Origin: Amycolatopsis roodepoortensis
GTDB lineage: Bacteria > Actinomycetota > Actinomycetes > Mycobacteriales > Pseudonocardiaceae
Assembly: GCF_014873915.1 (NCBI RefSeq)
Contig: NZ_JADBEJ010000005.1
Coordinates: forward strand, 310,001 to 374,000
DNA: 64,000 nt
Direction: 5' to 3'
The translations under genes and the position numbers were made by a program. A model generated the notes under the pieces. That model was not told the origin of the DNA and ran no database searches. It saw nothing but the letters and a program-made list of their open reading frames with translations. This document shows, piece by piece, positions 7,960 to 15,787 of this stretch (position 1 is the stretch's first letter; every line of letters starts with the position of its first letter).

Positions 7960-8223
7960 TCACAGGTACCGGTACACGTCCTCTGTCGACAGTCCTCGGC
8001 CGAGCATGAGCACCTGTACGCGGTACAGCAGCTGTGAGATCTCCTCGGCGAGCCTGTCGTCGGATTCGTGCTCGGCGGCGATCCACACCTCGCCCGCCTC
8101 TTCGAGCACCTTCTTGCCCTGCGCGTGCACTCCCGCGTCGAGCGCGGCGACGGTGCCGGAACCGTCGGGCCGCGTGCGGGCGCGGTCGGCAAGCTCGGCG
8201 AACAGCTCATCGAAGGTCTTCAC
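7960..8223 (-). CDS. hisE: Phosphoribosyl-ATP pyrophosphohydrolase HisE
   Basis: The 87-aa all-alpha MazG-like enzyme hydrolyses PR-ATP to PR-AMP, the second histidine step. It carries the family signature KKVLEEAGEVWIAAEHES, whose acidic residues bind magnesium, followed by LAEEISQLLYRVQVLML. The start is taken as GTG 8223 (VKTFDELFAELADRA), the usual N-terminus of this family; an AAGGA lies about 10 nt upstream. It is transcribed with hisG, the order found in mycobacteria (Rv2122c-Rv2121c). HisI is not in the window. Confidence 0.94.
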   Translation of the reverse strand: MKTFDELFAELADRARTRPDGSGTVAALDAGVHAQGKKVLEEAGEVWIAAEHESDDRLAEEISQLLYRVQVLMLGRGLSTEDVYRYL

Positions 8224-8295
8224 AGTCTGGAGATCCTTCCATCCGCGCCCGCGCCGCGCTGCCCCGGGCCGGTGTGGTGCCGGTCGCGTCACACT

Positions 8296-8787
8296 TCAGA
8301 ACAGCGCCGCGCCACCTCGCTCGAAGTCGAGCAGCTGCCGCTTCCGTTCGACGCCACCGCCGTAACCGGTGAGATCGCCGGTGGAACCGATCACCCGATG
8401 GCACGGCACGATGATGCTGATCGGGTTCTTCCCGTTCGCGAGGCCGACCGCACGCGAGGCGGTGGGCCTGCCGAGCCGGTCGGCGAGCTGCCCGTAGGAG
8501 ACCGTCTCGCCATACGGGATCCCGAGCAGCCCTTCCCAGACCATCCGCTGGAACGGGGTGCCGCCGAAGCTCAGCGGAAGATCGAAATCCTTGCGCTGAC
8601 CGGCGAAGTACTCCTTCAGCTGTTTCTCGGTGTCCACGAAGATCGGCGCGCCCGGGTCCGGATGGCCGAACGTCTCCTCGGCCGGGCGGTGGCGCTGCTG
8701 GACCATGTAGACCCCGCAGAGGCTTTCGCCGTCCGCGACCAGGGTCAGCTTGTCGTACGGGCTGTCGATGACGGTGTGCGTGCGCAT
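8296..8787 (-). CDS. ogt: Methylated-DNA-protein-cysteine methyltransferase
   Basis: The 163-aa suicide enzyme removes methyl groups from O6-methylguanine. The active-site sequence IVPCHRV is followed by IGSTGDLTGYGGGVERKRQLLDFE, the usual C-terminal context; FGGTPFQRMVWEGLL is the DNA-binding segment. The start is taken at ATG 8787 because GAGGAG lies just upstream; an in-frame ATG at 8802, directly after the upstream stop, is the alternative. It forms an operon with the Ada-AlkA gene, the adaptive-response arrangement of M. tuberculosis (alkA Rv1317c-ogt Rv1316c). Confidence 0.93.
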   Translation of the reverse strand: MRTHTVIDSPYDKLTLVADGESLCGVYMVQQRHRPAEETFGHPDPGAPIFVDTEKQLKEYFAGQRKDFDLPLSFGGTPFQRMVWEGLLGIPYGETVSYGQLADRLGRPTASRAVGLANGKNPISIIVPCHRVIGSTGDLTGYGGGVERKRQLLDFERGGAALF

Positions 8788-8802
8788 GGCGCTCCTCGGC
8801 AT

Positions 8803-10266
8803 TCAGGCGGCGGGCAGCCGGTTGATGGGGTGATCTCCGGTCGCCCAGAGGTGTTGGACGGCGTAGGCCCGCCACGGGCGCCACCGTTCGGCGTGCGCGG
8901 CGAAGGCGGCCGGGCCGAGCCCGAGGCCCTTCGCGGCGACCTTGACGCCGAGGTCGGTCGGCAGGAAGGCGTCCGGATCGCCGAGCGAGCGCATAGCGAT
9001 GCTCTCGACGGTCCACGGGCCGAAGCCGGGCAACGCGTGCAGCCGCTCGCGGGCCCGTTGCCAGTCGCTTCCCGCGCCGAGGTCGAGGTCGCCTTCGTTC
9101 AGCTCGGCCACAAGACCGAGCAGGGTCCGCTTGCGGCTCTGTGGCATCGCGAGGCTTTCCGGATCGATGTCCGCGAGCGCGGCGGCGTCCGGGAAGACGT
9201 GCGTGAGGCCGCCGTCCGGGTCGTCGATGGCGGCACCGTGCGCGAGGACCAGCCGGGCGGCGTGCGTGCGGGCCGCGGCGGTGGACACCTGCTGCCCCAG
9301 GACGGCGCGGACGGCGAACTCGTCGCCGTCGACGGTCCTCGGCACCCGCCTGCCCGGCGCGGTGGCCACGAGGGGCGCGAGCAGCGGGTCCGCCGCCAGC
9401 GCTTCGTCGACCGCGACCGGATCGGCGTCGAGGTCGAGCAGGCGGCGGCAACGGCTGATCGCGGTCGAAAGGTCCCGCAGGTCCGACAGGGTGAGCCGGC
9501 ACCCGATGTAGCCGTCTTCCGGCTTGAGGGCGACGACGGCGGGGCCGTGCGGGAGCCGCAGGGTGCGGCGGTAGGCGCCGTCGCGCCATTCTTCGACGCC
9601 GGGGACACCCGTCGCGACGAGATGCCCGAAGAGGTTGTCCGGGAACAACGGCTTCCGGTACGGCAGGCGCAGGTTCAGCGTCCCGGGGGCGGTGGCAGGC
9701 GCGCTCCGGACACGGGCCCGCAGTTCCGTCGGGGACAGCGCGAAGACCTCGCGGACGGTGTCGTTGAAGGTCCGGACGCTGCCGAACCCCGCGGCGAGGG
9801 CGACGTCGATCATCGACAGCCCGGTGGTCTCGATCAGCAGCCGCGCCGTCTGCGCCCGCTGGGCGCGGGCGAGGCTGAGCGGGCCCGCGCCAAGTTCGGC
9901 GCGCACATGCCGCTCCACCTGCCGGACGCTGTAGCCCAGCCGGGCGGCCAGCCCGCGCACGCCGTCAGTGTCGACGACGCCGTCGGCGATCAGCCGCATC
10001 GCCCTGGCCACCAGGTCCGCGCGCTCGTTCCACTGCGGCGAACCCGGGCTCGCGTCCGGACGGCACCGCTTGCAGGCGCGGAACCCTGCCTCCTGCGCGG
10101 CCGCCGCGCTCGGATAGAACGTCATGTTCTCCGGTTTGGGCGGGACGACCGGGCAGCTCGCCCGGCAGTAGATCCGCGTCGTCAGGACCGCGGTGAAGAA
10201 CCAGCCGTCGAACCGGGCGTCGTTCGACTGGACCGCCCGGACGCAGCGCTCGAAATCCTCATGCAC
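8803..10266 (-). CDS. alkA: Ada-AlkA fusion: methylphosphotriester sensor, AraC-type HTH and 3-methyladenine DNA glycosylase
   Basis: The 487-aa fusion has three parts. The Ada zinc-binding sensor has Cys34, Cys38, Cys65 and Cys68 in the order of Ada (IYCRASC...CKRC); Cys34 would be the methyl acceptor. An AraC-type helix-turn-helix region follows (about 85-185). The AlkA glycosylase (about 195-487) contains the helix-hairpin-helix LHALPGFGPWTVESIAMR and the Asp-bearing DAFLPTDLGV segment. It probably both activates its own operon after methylation damage and removes alkylated bases. It starts with GTG; its stop directly abuts the ogt region, so the two are coupled. Confidence 0.92.
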   Translation of the reverse strand: MHEDFERCVRAVQSNDARFDGWFFTAVLTTRIYCRASCPVVPPKPENMTFYPSAAAAQEAGFRACKRCRPDASPGSPQWNERADLVARAMRLIADGVVDTDGVRGLAARLGYSVRQVERHVRAELGAGPLSLARAQRAQTARLLIETTGLSMIDVALAAGFGSVRTFNDTVREVFALSPTELRARVRSAPATAPGTLNLRLPYRKPLFPDNLFGHLVATGVPGVEEWRDGAYRRTLRLPHGPAVVALKPEDGYIGCRLTLSDLRDLSTAISRCRRLLDLDADPVAVDEALAADPLLAPLVATAPGRRVPRTVDGDEFAVRAVLGQQVSTAAARTHAARLVLAHGAAIDDPDGGLTHVFPDAAALADIDPESLAMPQSRKRTLLGLVAELNEGDLDLGAGSDWQRARERLHALPGFGPWTVESIAMRSLGDPDAFLPTDLGVKVAAKGLGLGPAAFAAHAERWRPWRAYAVQHLWATGDHPINRLPAA

Positions 10267-10322
10267 CCGGCAAGCATCACCGACCGCACCGGGCGGGGTC
10301 TAGCGGAAATGCGACATGGCGG

Positions 10323-11003
10323 TCAGGGCAGGAGCGCGGTCAGGGCCGCCACGTCGAGACCCACCAGCGACGAGCGGAACACGCGCCGCTCACCCGGTTC
10401 GACGTCGACGTCGTTCGGGATCACCACCACCGTGCAGCCCGCGGCGGCCGCGGAAGCCGCGCCCGGCGGTGAATCCTCGATCGCGACGCACCGGGAAGCC
10501 GGGACTCCCAGCAGCTCCGCGGCCAGCTGGTACGGCCTGGCGTTCGGCTTGTTCAGACCATCGACCTCGTCACCGCAGACCGTGGCGGCGAAGTACTCGC
10601 GGCCGATGGTGTTGAGCGCGAGTTCGGTCAGCGAGCGTTCGGTGGAGGTGACCAGCGCCATCGGGACCCCGTTGGCGCGCAACAGTTCGAGTAGCTCCTG
10701 AGCCCCGGGGCGCCACGGGAGCGGGCCGTCGAACAGGTTGGCCGTGCGGCGGCGGATCCAGACCCCCATCTCCGCGATCGACTCGGGCGTCACGGGCTTG
10801 GCGCACACTTCGAGGAGGAACGCGGCCGTGTCGTCCATATTGGACCCGACGAGACTCAGGCGCTGCTCCTCGGTCAGGGTGCCGCCGAGGCTCTCGACGG
10901 CCTCGTAGAGCGCGACGTCCCACAGCTTCTCCGAGTCGACCAGCGTGCCGTCCATATCCCACAGCACGGCGGCGAGTCCGTCCAGTGTGGACGGTTCGGT
11001 CAC
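10323..11003 (-). CDS. HAD-superfamily hydrolase, beta-phosphoglucomutase/phosphatase-like
   Basis: The 226-aa protein carries the four HAD motifs: WDMDGTLVDSE (D16 and D18, nucleophile and acid), TSTERS (motif II), NKPNARPY (motif III lysine) and EDSPPGAASAAAAG (motif IV acidic pair). The helical cap between motifs I and II (residues 22-90) is the C1 type of subfamily IA, so small sugar phosphates or similar molecules are likely substrates. Starts at GTG 11003. It lies upstream of the alkylation-repair operon with a gap of about 56 nt. Confidence 0.88.
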   Translation of the reverse strand: MTEPSTLDGLAAVLWDMDGTLVDSEKLWDVALYEAVESLGGTLTEEQRLSLVGSNMDDTAAFLLEVCAKPVTPESIAEMGVWIRRRTANLFDGPLPWRPGAQELLELLRANGVPMALVTSTERSLTELALNTIGREYFAATVCGDEVDGLNKPNARPYQLAAELLGVPASRCVAIEDSPPGAASAAAAGCTVVVIPNDVDVEPGERRVFRSSLVGLDVAALTALLP

Positions 11004-11181
11004 GGTTCCCCCTCACGTTCGGATGGGCCTTCTCCGACCCACGGTAGCCGAGACGGATTCACGTCGGCGGCGAGGTCGTTGCCCGAAATGTCGCGTTGAG
11101 TCGGCTCCGTGCGGTTCGCCCCGGCGAAACGCCACCGGACATGCCCAACGCCACATGGCCGCCTGGTCGTAGGCTGGTCCG

Positions 11182-12081
11182 GTGAGTGAGCCCGTCGACG
11201 AGACCCAGCGGCCCGGCCGCGACCACCCGGATGACAACAAGCCGATCATGATCGTCGCCTTCGAAGGATGGAACGACGCAGGTGACGCGGCCAGCCGGGC
11301 GGTCGAGCATCTCCAGCTCAACTGGGATGCGACCCCGCTGAGCGAGCTGAGTCCTGACGAGTACTACGACTTCCAGGTCAGCAGACCGACCGTGCGCATG
11401 GTGGACGGCGTCACCCGAAGGGTCGACTGGCCGACCACCCGGCTCTCGGTGTGCCGCCCGGAGGGCTTCAGCCGGGACATCGTGCTGGTCCAGGGGCCCG
11501 AGCCCAACATGCGCTGGCGGGCCTTCTGCGCCGAACTGCTGGAGCACATCCAGCAGCTGGAAGTCGCCACGGTCGTCACCCTCGGCGCGCTACTGGCCGA
11601 CACCGCGCACACCCGCCCCGTCCCGGTCACCGGGACTGCGTACGACAAGGACACCGCTTCGCAGTTCGGCCTGGAGCTGAACAACTACCAGGGGCCGACC
11701 GGCATCGTCGGGGTCCTGCAGGACTACTGCGTGCAGGCGGGTGTCCCGGCGGTGTCGATCTGGGCCGCCGTCCCGCACTACGTCTCGCATCCGCCGTCGC
11801 CCAAGGCCACGCTGGCGCTGCTGCACAAGCTCGAAGACGTCCTCGACGTCGAGATCCCGCTCGGCGCCCTGCCCGAGCAGGCCGAGGAGTGGCAGCGGAC
11901 GGTCACCGAGATGGCCGAGGAGGACGAAGAGATCAGCGAGTACGTCCGGGGGCTCGAGGAGCGCGGCGACGCGGAGACCGAGTTCACGCTGGACGACGTG
12001 AGCGGGGACAAGATCGCGGCCGAGTTCGAGCGGTACCTGCGGCGTCGGCGTCCCGGCCAGGACGGTCCCGGCCGCGGCTGA
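11182..12081 (+). CDS. PAC2 family protein
   Basis: The 299-aa protein is of the PAC2 (proteasome assembly chaperone 2-like) family common in actinobacteria. It contains the family hallmarks IMIVAFEGWNDAGDAASRAVEHL near the N-terminus, VVTLGALLADTAHTRPVPVTGTA in the middle and IWAAVPHYVSHPPSPKATLALL. The C-terminal third is acidic and helical. It is syntenic with Rv2125, in a region that also holds mpa. Eukaryotic homologues help assemble the proteasome, but the bacterial role is not established, so only the family is asserted. Leaderless GTG: TAGGCT at 11170-11175, then 6 nt. Confidence 0.87.
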   Translation: MSEPVDETQRPGRDHPDDNKPIMIVAFEGWNDAGDAASRAVEHLQLNWDATPLSELSPDEYYDFQVSRPTVRMVDGVTRRVDWPTTRLSVCRPEGFSRDIVLVQGPEPNMRWRAFCAELLEHIQQLEVATVVTLGALLADTAHTRPVPVTGTAYDKDTASQFGLELNNYQGPTGIVGVLQDYCVQAGVPAVSIWAAVPHYVSHPPSPKATLALLHKLEDVLDVEIPLGALPEQAEEWQRTVTEMAEEDEEISEYVRGLEERGDAETEFTLDDVSGDKIAAEFERYLRRRRPGQDGPGRG

Positions 12082-12095
12082 GCCGGCCCGAAGTC

Positions 12096-12144
12096 CGTGA
12101 AGGCCTCCTTGAGGGACTCTGGGTCTCTCAAGGAGGCCTTCACG
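12096..12144. terminator. Intergenic palindrome, family B variant (22-5-22)
   Basis: Arms 12096-12117 and 12123-12144 pair at 21 of 22 positions around a 5-nt loop. The arms begin CGTGAAGGC but continue CTCCTTGAG rather than CCCCTTCCC, and the opposite arm changes to match. It starts 15 nt after the PAC2 stop and is the likely terminator. Confidence 0.88.
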
Positions 12145-12177
12145 TACTGGGACCACAAGGTTTGCGGCGTGCGTCAA

Positions 12178-12283
12178 GGCGTAACTCGCGTGATCAGGCG
12201 CGTAACTCGCGTGTCTGGAAGCGACACTCGCGAGTTACGCCGCTGATCACGCGAGTTACGCCGCTGATCACGCGAGTTACGCC
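12178..12283. repeat. 21-bp tandem repeats facing inverted copies
   Basis: Two copies of a unit beginning GGCG(CG)TAACTCGCGTG (12178-12196, 12197-12216) face a tandem array of its reverse complement. Unit CGCGAGTTACGCCGCTGATCA occurs twice in full (12229-12249, 12250-12270) and once as CGCGAGTTACGCC (12271-12283). The two orientations can pair, so the whole block could fold into a long cruciform or RNA hairpin. It lies between convergent genes. Confidence 0.9.
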
Positions 12284-12315
12284 TTCAAGCACGCGAGTGC
12301 GGCGCCACCGCACGT

Positions 12316-12361
12316 CTCGTGAGTGGTTAGGACGGTTCTAACCGTCCTAGCCACTCACGAG
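12316..12361. repeat. Intergenic palindrome, family C copy 1 (22-2-22)
   Basis: Arms 12316-12337 and 12340-12361 pair at 21 of 22 positions around CT. The core is CTCGTGAGTGG...GGACGGTT. It ends 2 nt from the stop codon of the metallophosphoesterase gene (12364), the right place for its terminator. A second copy is at 26250-26295 and a half copy at 50017-50039. Confidence 0.9.
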
Positions 12362-12363
12362 CG

Positions 12364-13188
12364 TCAGAAGATGCGCCGCAGCGGGATCGGCCCTCGCGAC
12401 CGCTTCCGCCACTCACGCGGATAGCCGAGCGAAACCTCCTCGAAGCGCACCCCGTCCGCCTCCGTGGAGCGAGGGATGTGCAGGTGGCCGTAGACGGCGA
12501 CCTCCGCCCGGAAGCGCCGGTGCCAGTCCTCGGTCTCCGTCGTCCCGCACCACAGCGCGAACTCCGGGTAGTACAGCGGCTCGGTCGGGTGCCGGTGCAA
12601 CGGCCAGTGCGACATGAGGATCGTCCCGTGGTCCTCGGGGATCGCCTCCAGCCGTTCCGTGCTGATCTTCACCCGGTCGGCGCACCACGCCTGCCTGCTG
12701 GGATACGGGTCCGGGTGCAGGAAGAACTCGTCCGTGCAGAGGACACCGGCCTCCCGCGCCTGCTCGATGGCCGCCAGCATCGGCAGGCCGTCGGCCGCGG
12801 GGGTGCGCCAGCTGTAGTCGTACAGCACGAACAGCGGGGCGATCGTCAGCGGCTTCTCCTGGTGTTCCCACACCGGGTACGGGTCCTCCGGGGTGAGGAC
12901 GTCGATCTCGCGGCAGCGCTCGACCAAGTGCTCGTAGCGAGCCTGTCCTCGCAGCTGACATTCATCCTTCTGGGTGGTCCACAGCTCGTGGTTTCCGGGC
13001 ACCCAGACGACCTTCGCGAAACGTTCGCGCAAGGTCCTGAGCACCCCGATCACGGATTCGGCGCGTTCGGCGACGTCACCGGCCACGAGCAGCCAGTCGT
13101 CGGGGGTCCGGGGGACGACCTCGTCGACGAGCGGGGCGTTGCCCTCATGGGTGACGTGGAGGTCGCTGGTGGCGAAGAGATGCGGCAC
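12364..13188 (-). CDS. Metallophosphoesterase family protein
   Basis: The 274-aa calcineurin-like phosphoesterase shows the metal-binding motifs in order: ATSDLHVTH (D9, H11), AGDVAER (D38), WVPGNHELW (N67, H68), SHWPLHRHP and YGHLHIPRS. These build the binuclear metal site. It has no signal peptide, so it is cytoplasmic; the substrate (phosphodiester or phosphomonoester) cannot be inferred. The GTG start at 13188 is leaderless, with TACGGT at 13200-13195 and a 6-nt spacer. The 3' end abuts a family C palindrome. Confidence 0.87.
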   Translation of the reverse strand: MPHLFATSDLHVTHEGNAPLVDEVVPRTPDDWLLVAGDVAERAESVIGVLRTLRERFAKVVWVPGNHELWTTQKDECQLRGQARYEHLVERCREIDVLTPEDPYPVWEHQEKPLTIAPLFVLYDYSWRTPAADGLPMLAAIEQAREAGVLCTDEFFLHPDPYPSRQAWCADRVKISTERLEAIPEDHGTILMSHWPLHRHPTEPLYYPEFALWCGTTETEDWHRRFRAEVAVYGHLHIPRSTEADGVRFEEVSLGYPREWRKRSRGPIPLRRIF

Positions 13189-13203
13189 TCCACCACCGTA
13201 GCT

Positions 13204-14442
13204 TCACCCGGACCGGGGAACCGCCGGAATCGCGTCACGGCGCCGCCTGCCTGACGCCGACACGCCCAGCACGACCAACGCCGAGACGGTGTGCAGACCC
13301 GCCTGGACGTTCAGCAGGACACCGGTGCCCAGCACGTCGAGCAGGACGCCCGTCAGCAGAGCGCCCAGCGCGGTGAACCCCGCCGTCCCGGCGAAGACCG
13401 TGCTCAGGACGCGGCCGGAGCGTTCGGGGGACGCGGCGGTCTGGACCAGCGACAGCAGACCGGAGCCCGCAAGCACTCCGGGCGCGCCGACCAGGCCGAA
13501 GAGTCCGATGAAGACACCTAACGATGCGGTCAACGCGGGCAGGTTCCAGATCAAGGCCGACAGCAGGCCCAGCGCCAGACCGCCCCAGCCGAGCAGAGCG
13601 GGAGGCGCGACCTTGCGGGCGACGGTGGCGACGGCGAACCCCGCGGCCAGCCCGCCGAGCGCCTGCACGCCGCGCAGCAGGCCGACGTCGCCTTCGGTGC
13701 CGTCGAGGATGTCGAGCACGAAGACCACGAACAGCACCAAGAACATCCCCTGCGCCAGGGACGTCAGCACCACGACGACACCGGCGAGCCGCAGGCGCCC
13801 TTCACGGCCGATCTCGCGCAGGCCGTCGATCCAGGCTCGCACCACCGGTTCGTGCGGTCCGGCCGGCTTCGGCGCGGCGACGCGCGGAAACGGGCGCGCC
13901 AGCAGGGCCGAGCCGATCACCAGCACGCCGAGATACGCGACCACGACCCAGCCCAGGCCGCCGAAGCCGAGCAGGAGGCCACCCGCCCAGCCTCCGGCGA
14001 GACGGGCGACGCTGCCGTTGATGCTCATCAGGCCGTTGGCGCCGATCAAGTCGCCGGGAGCGACCAGCTCGGGCACGAGCGCGTTGCGGGCGGGTTCGAA
14101 CAACGAGGCCAGGCCCGCCTGCGCGGCCATCACCCCATAGATCACGAAGACCGGGCCGCCGGACGCGACGAACAGCAGCGGCAGCGCCACGAACGCCTGC
14201 CCCGCGCACACCACGCACAGCACCAGCCGCCGGTTCCAGCGGTCCGCGATCACGCCGGCGACCGGGCTCAGCAGCACCGCGGGCACCAGGCCGAGGACGA
14301 TGCTCAACGCCGTGGTGGCCGCCGAACCGGTCGCCTGGAAGACGAACACCGGCAACGCGATCTGCAGCATCCACTCGGCGGTCTCGGAGAAGAAGCTGGC
14401 GATCCACAACCGCGCGAAAGCGGGTTCTCTCAACGGTTTCAT
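13204..14442 (-). CDS. MFS transporter, macrolide-efflux/MefA-like type
   Basis: The 412-aa protein has about 12 predicted membrane segments. The first loop carries GVIADRWNRRLVL, the MFS motif A variant typical of the MFS_3 group (enterobactin exporter/MefA-like). The N-terminus MKPLREPAFARLWIASFFSETAEWML is also typical of that group. It overlaps the upstream ArsR-type regulator by 4 nt (ATGA), so it is translationally coupled to it. Probable role: efflux of a small toxic or signalling molecule sensed by that regulator. Substrate unknown. Confidence 0.83.
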   Translation of the reverse strand: MKPLREPAFARLWIASFFSETAEWMLQIALPVFVFQATGSAATTALSIVLGLVPAVLLSPVAGVIADRWNRRLVLCVVCAGQAFVALPLLFVASGGPVFVIYGVMAAQAGLASLFEPARNALVPELVAPGDLIGANGLMSINGSVARLAGGWAGGLLLGFGGLGWVVVAYLGVLVIGSALLARPFPRVAAPKPAGPHEPVVRAWIDGLREIGREGRLRLAGVVVVLTSLAQGMFLVLFVVFVLDILDGTEGDVGLLRGVQALGGLAAGFAVATVARKVAPPALLGWGGLALGLLSALIWNLPALTASLGVFIGLFGLVGAPGVLAGSGLLSLVQTAASPERSGRVLSTVFAGTAGFTALGALLTGVLLDVLGTGVLLNVQAGLHTVSALVVLGVSASGRRRRDAIPAVPRSG

Positions 14443-15017
14443 CTGCTCGGCTTCCCCTCGGCGTCGATGCGAAGGAAAGCCCGCAGTCCCAAGTGGACCG
14501 GAAGAGCCTCCGCTGGAGCGTCTTCACGGATCGCACCGACGTAGGGCCGCACGAGCGCGTCGATCTCCCGCACCAGCTCGTCCAGCTCCGTCGCGGTGAC
14601 CCGCAGCGAGTAGTTGCTGATCCCCGACGCGTCCCGCCACTCCTTGCCGAGCCGGTCGGCGGCGTCGAGATAGCGCTCGGTCAGCTCCTTTTCCCGCGCG
14701 AGGGTGGTGCCGACGACCGCCAGCTGCGTCCCTTGCAGCTCCGGGTCGTCGCCGAACTCGATGCCGACCTGGCACGCCCGCCACGGCCGCTCGCGTCCGT
14801 CCTCCCCGTCGACCCGCTCCACGAGACCGTGTCGCGCCAGCTGACGGAGATGCCAGCTGCAGTTCGAAGCCGTCGAGCCGACGGCCGCCGCGCACTCGCT
14901 CGCGGTCCGCGGACCGACCGCCATCAGGTGGTCCACCAGCGCCGAACGCAGCGGATGCGCCAGCGCCCGCATCAGCTCGACGTCTTCGATCCGCTTGCGC
15001 GGCGGCAACCCGGTCAT
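14439..15017 (-). CDS. ArsR/helix-turn-helix transcriptional regulator
   Basis: The 192-aa regulator has an N-terminal winged helix: MRALAHPLRSALVDHLM, then ASECAAAVGSTASNCSWHLRQLARHGLVE as the recognition helix and wing. The C-terminal half is helical with no metal-site cysteine cluster. I chose ATG 15017 over 15089 because the extra residues would be encoded by a 32-bp palindrome that is clearly an operator. It is the first gene of an operon with the MFS pump and probably represses it. Confidence 0.82.
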   Translation of the reverse strand: MTGLPPRKRIEDVELMRALAHPLRSALVDHLMAVGPRTASECAAAVGSTASNCSWHLRQLARHGLVERVDGEDGRERPWRACQVGIEFGDDPELQGTQLAVVGTTLAREKELTERYLDAADRLGKEWRDASGISNYSLRVTATELDELVREIDALVRPYVGAIREDAPAEALPVHLGLRAFLRIDAEGKPSR

Positions 15018-15030
15018 CGCCCGATCCAAT

Positions 15031-15062
15031 CTGAAAGGACTCTTTCGAAAGTTCCCTTTCAG
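15031..15062. promoter_or_regulatory. Palindromic operator upstream of the ArsR-MFS operon
   Basis: A 32-bp inverted repeat runs CTGAAAGG...CCTTTCAG with an inner CTTTCGAAAG centre; 26 of 32 positions are symmetric. It lies 14 nt upstream of the regulator's ATG, so binding there would block transcription start. Probable autoregulatory site of the ArsR-type protein. Confidence 0.7.
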
Positions 15063-15112
15063 ATTCACAGATGGCCGTCCGGATGTCAAGCGAGCCTCGA
15101 TACCCTTGCCGA

Positions 15113-15141
15113 AGCAGTTGCTGCACAGCGCAGCAGCTGCT
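15113..15141. promoter_or_regulatory. Inverted repeat upstream of the MarR gene
   Basis: Arms AGCAGTTGCTGC (15113-15124) and GCAGCAGCTGCT (15130-15141) match at 11 of 12 positions around a 5-nt centre. They lie 28 nt upstream of the MarR start in the divergent gap. Likely a MarR dimer site. Confidence 0.6.
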
Positions 15142-15168
15142 CAATTCAACCACTGACCTAGGAAGCGC

Positions 15169-15639
15169 ATGCCTGACCAGCGAGAACTCGCCACCGCGGC
15201 GGCCTTGGAGATCCCCCGGTTCGTCAGCGCGACCGTGCTGTTCCAGACGGCCATGGCGGAGCGGCTCGGGATCAGCGCCACCGAACTGCACGGGCTCCAG
15301 CTGGTGATCAGCGGCGCCGCGACCTCGCCGACCGGGCTGGCGCGGGCGCTCGGCATGACCACCGGCGCGGTCACCCGGATGCTCGACCGCATGGAGGAAC
15401 AGCGTCTGGTCGAGCGCGTCCCCGATCCCGCCGACCGGCGGCGTCTCGCGATCCGCCCGCTCCCCGACCGGCTGGCGGAGGTCGCCGACCTCTACTCCCC
15501 CATGGCCCGCTTCTTCGGCGACCGCCTCGGCAGGCTCGACCGCCGTCAGCTCGCCGCGCTTCTCGGCGTCATGACCGACGGGCGCGCGTTCGCCGAACAG
15601 GAGGCCGCGCGCCTGCGGTCCGAAAAGGGGGTTGACTAA
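15169..15639 (+). CDS. MarR-family transcriptional regulator
   Basis: The 156-aa protein has the MarR winged helix: TSPTGLARALGMTTGAVTRMLDRMEEQRLVERVPDPADRRRLAIRPLP contains the recognition helix and the D-x-R-x-R wing. The flanking helices form the dimer interface. AGGAAG precedes the ATG. The ABC-F resistance-type gene follows on the same strand after a 148-nt leader region; an inverted repeat overlaps this gene's stop codon. The context suggests a drug- or stress-responsive repressor of that gene. Confidence 0.85.
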   Translation: MPDQRELATAAALEIPRFVSATVLFQTAMAERLGISATELHGLQLVISGAATSPTGLARALGMTTGAVTRMLDRMEEQRLVERVPDPADRRRLAIRPLPDRLAEVADLYSPMARFFGDRLGRLDRRQLAALLGVMTDGRAFAEQEAARLRSEKGVD

Positions 15640-15787
15640 CGCTACATAGGTTGCGTTAGACTGCTCGCATCATGGACAACTGACATCACGCCTTCCCCGC
15701 TCCGAGGCGGCTTCGGTCGAGCACCGCTCCCGTAAGCCATGAGGCCCGGCGGGGTTCCCTCATGTCCGAGAAGCGCGGTGATGTCGT
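15632..15787 (+). promoter_or_regulatory. Promoter, operator and attenuator-like leader of the ABC-F gene
   Basis: TTGACT (15632-15637) and TAGACT (15657-15662) form a promoter with a 19-nt spacer. An inverted repeat, CTAACGC (15636-15642) and GCGTTAG (15653-15659), sits inside it and is a likely repressor site. Nine nt after the -10 lies a three-codon ORF, ATG GAC AAC TGA (15672-15683). About 100 nt of leader follow, with a CATGAGG...CCTCATG hairpin before the ABC-F ATG. A tiny ORF plus hairpins ahead of an ABC-F gene is the usual plan of ribosome-mediated attenuation. Confidence 0.6.

Noticed and set aside
8068..10701. 877-codon ORF opposite hisE, ogt and alkA
   Set aside because: Spans three real genes on the other strand and shows no domain.
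12178..12283. Possible CRISPR array
   Set aside because: Units are directly adjacent with no variable spacers, and no cas gene is present.
14439..15089. Longer start for the ArsR-type gene
   Set aside because: The extra codons are a 32-bp palindromic operator; ATG 15017 gives the conserved start.
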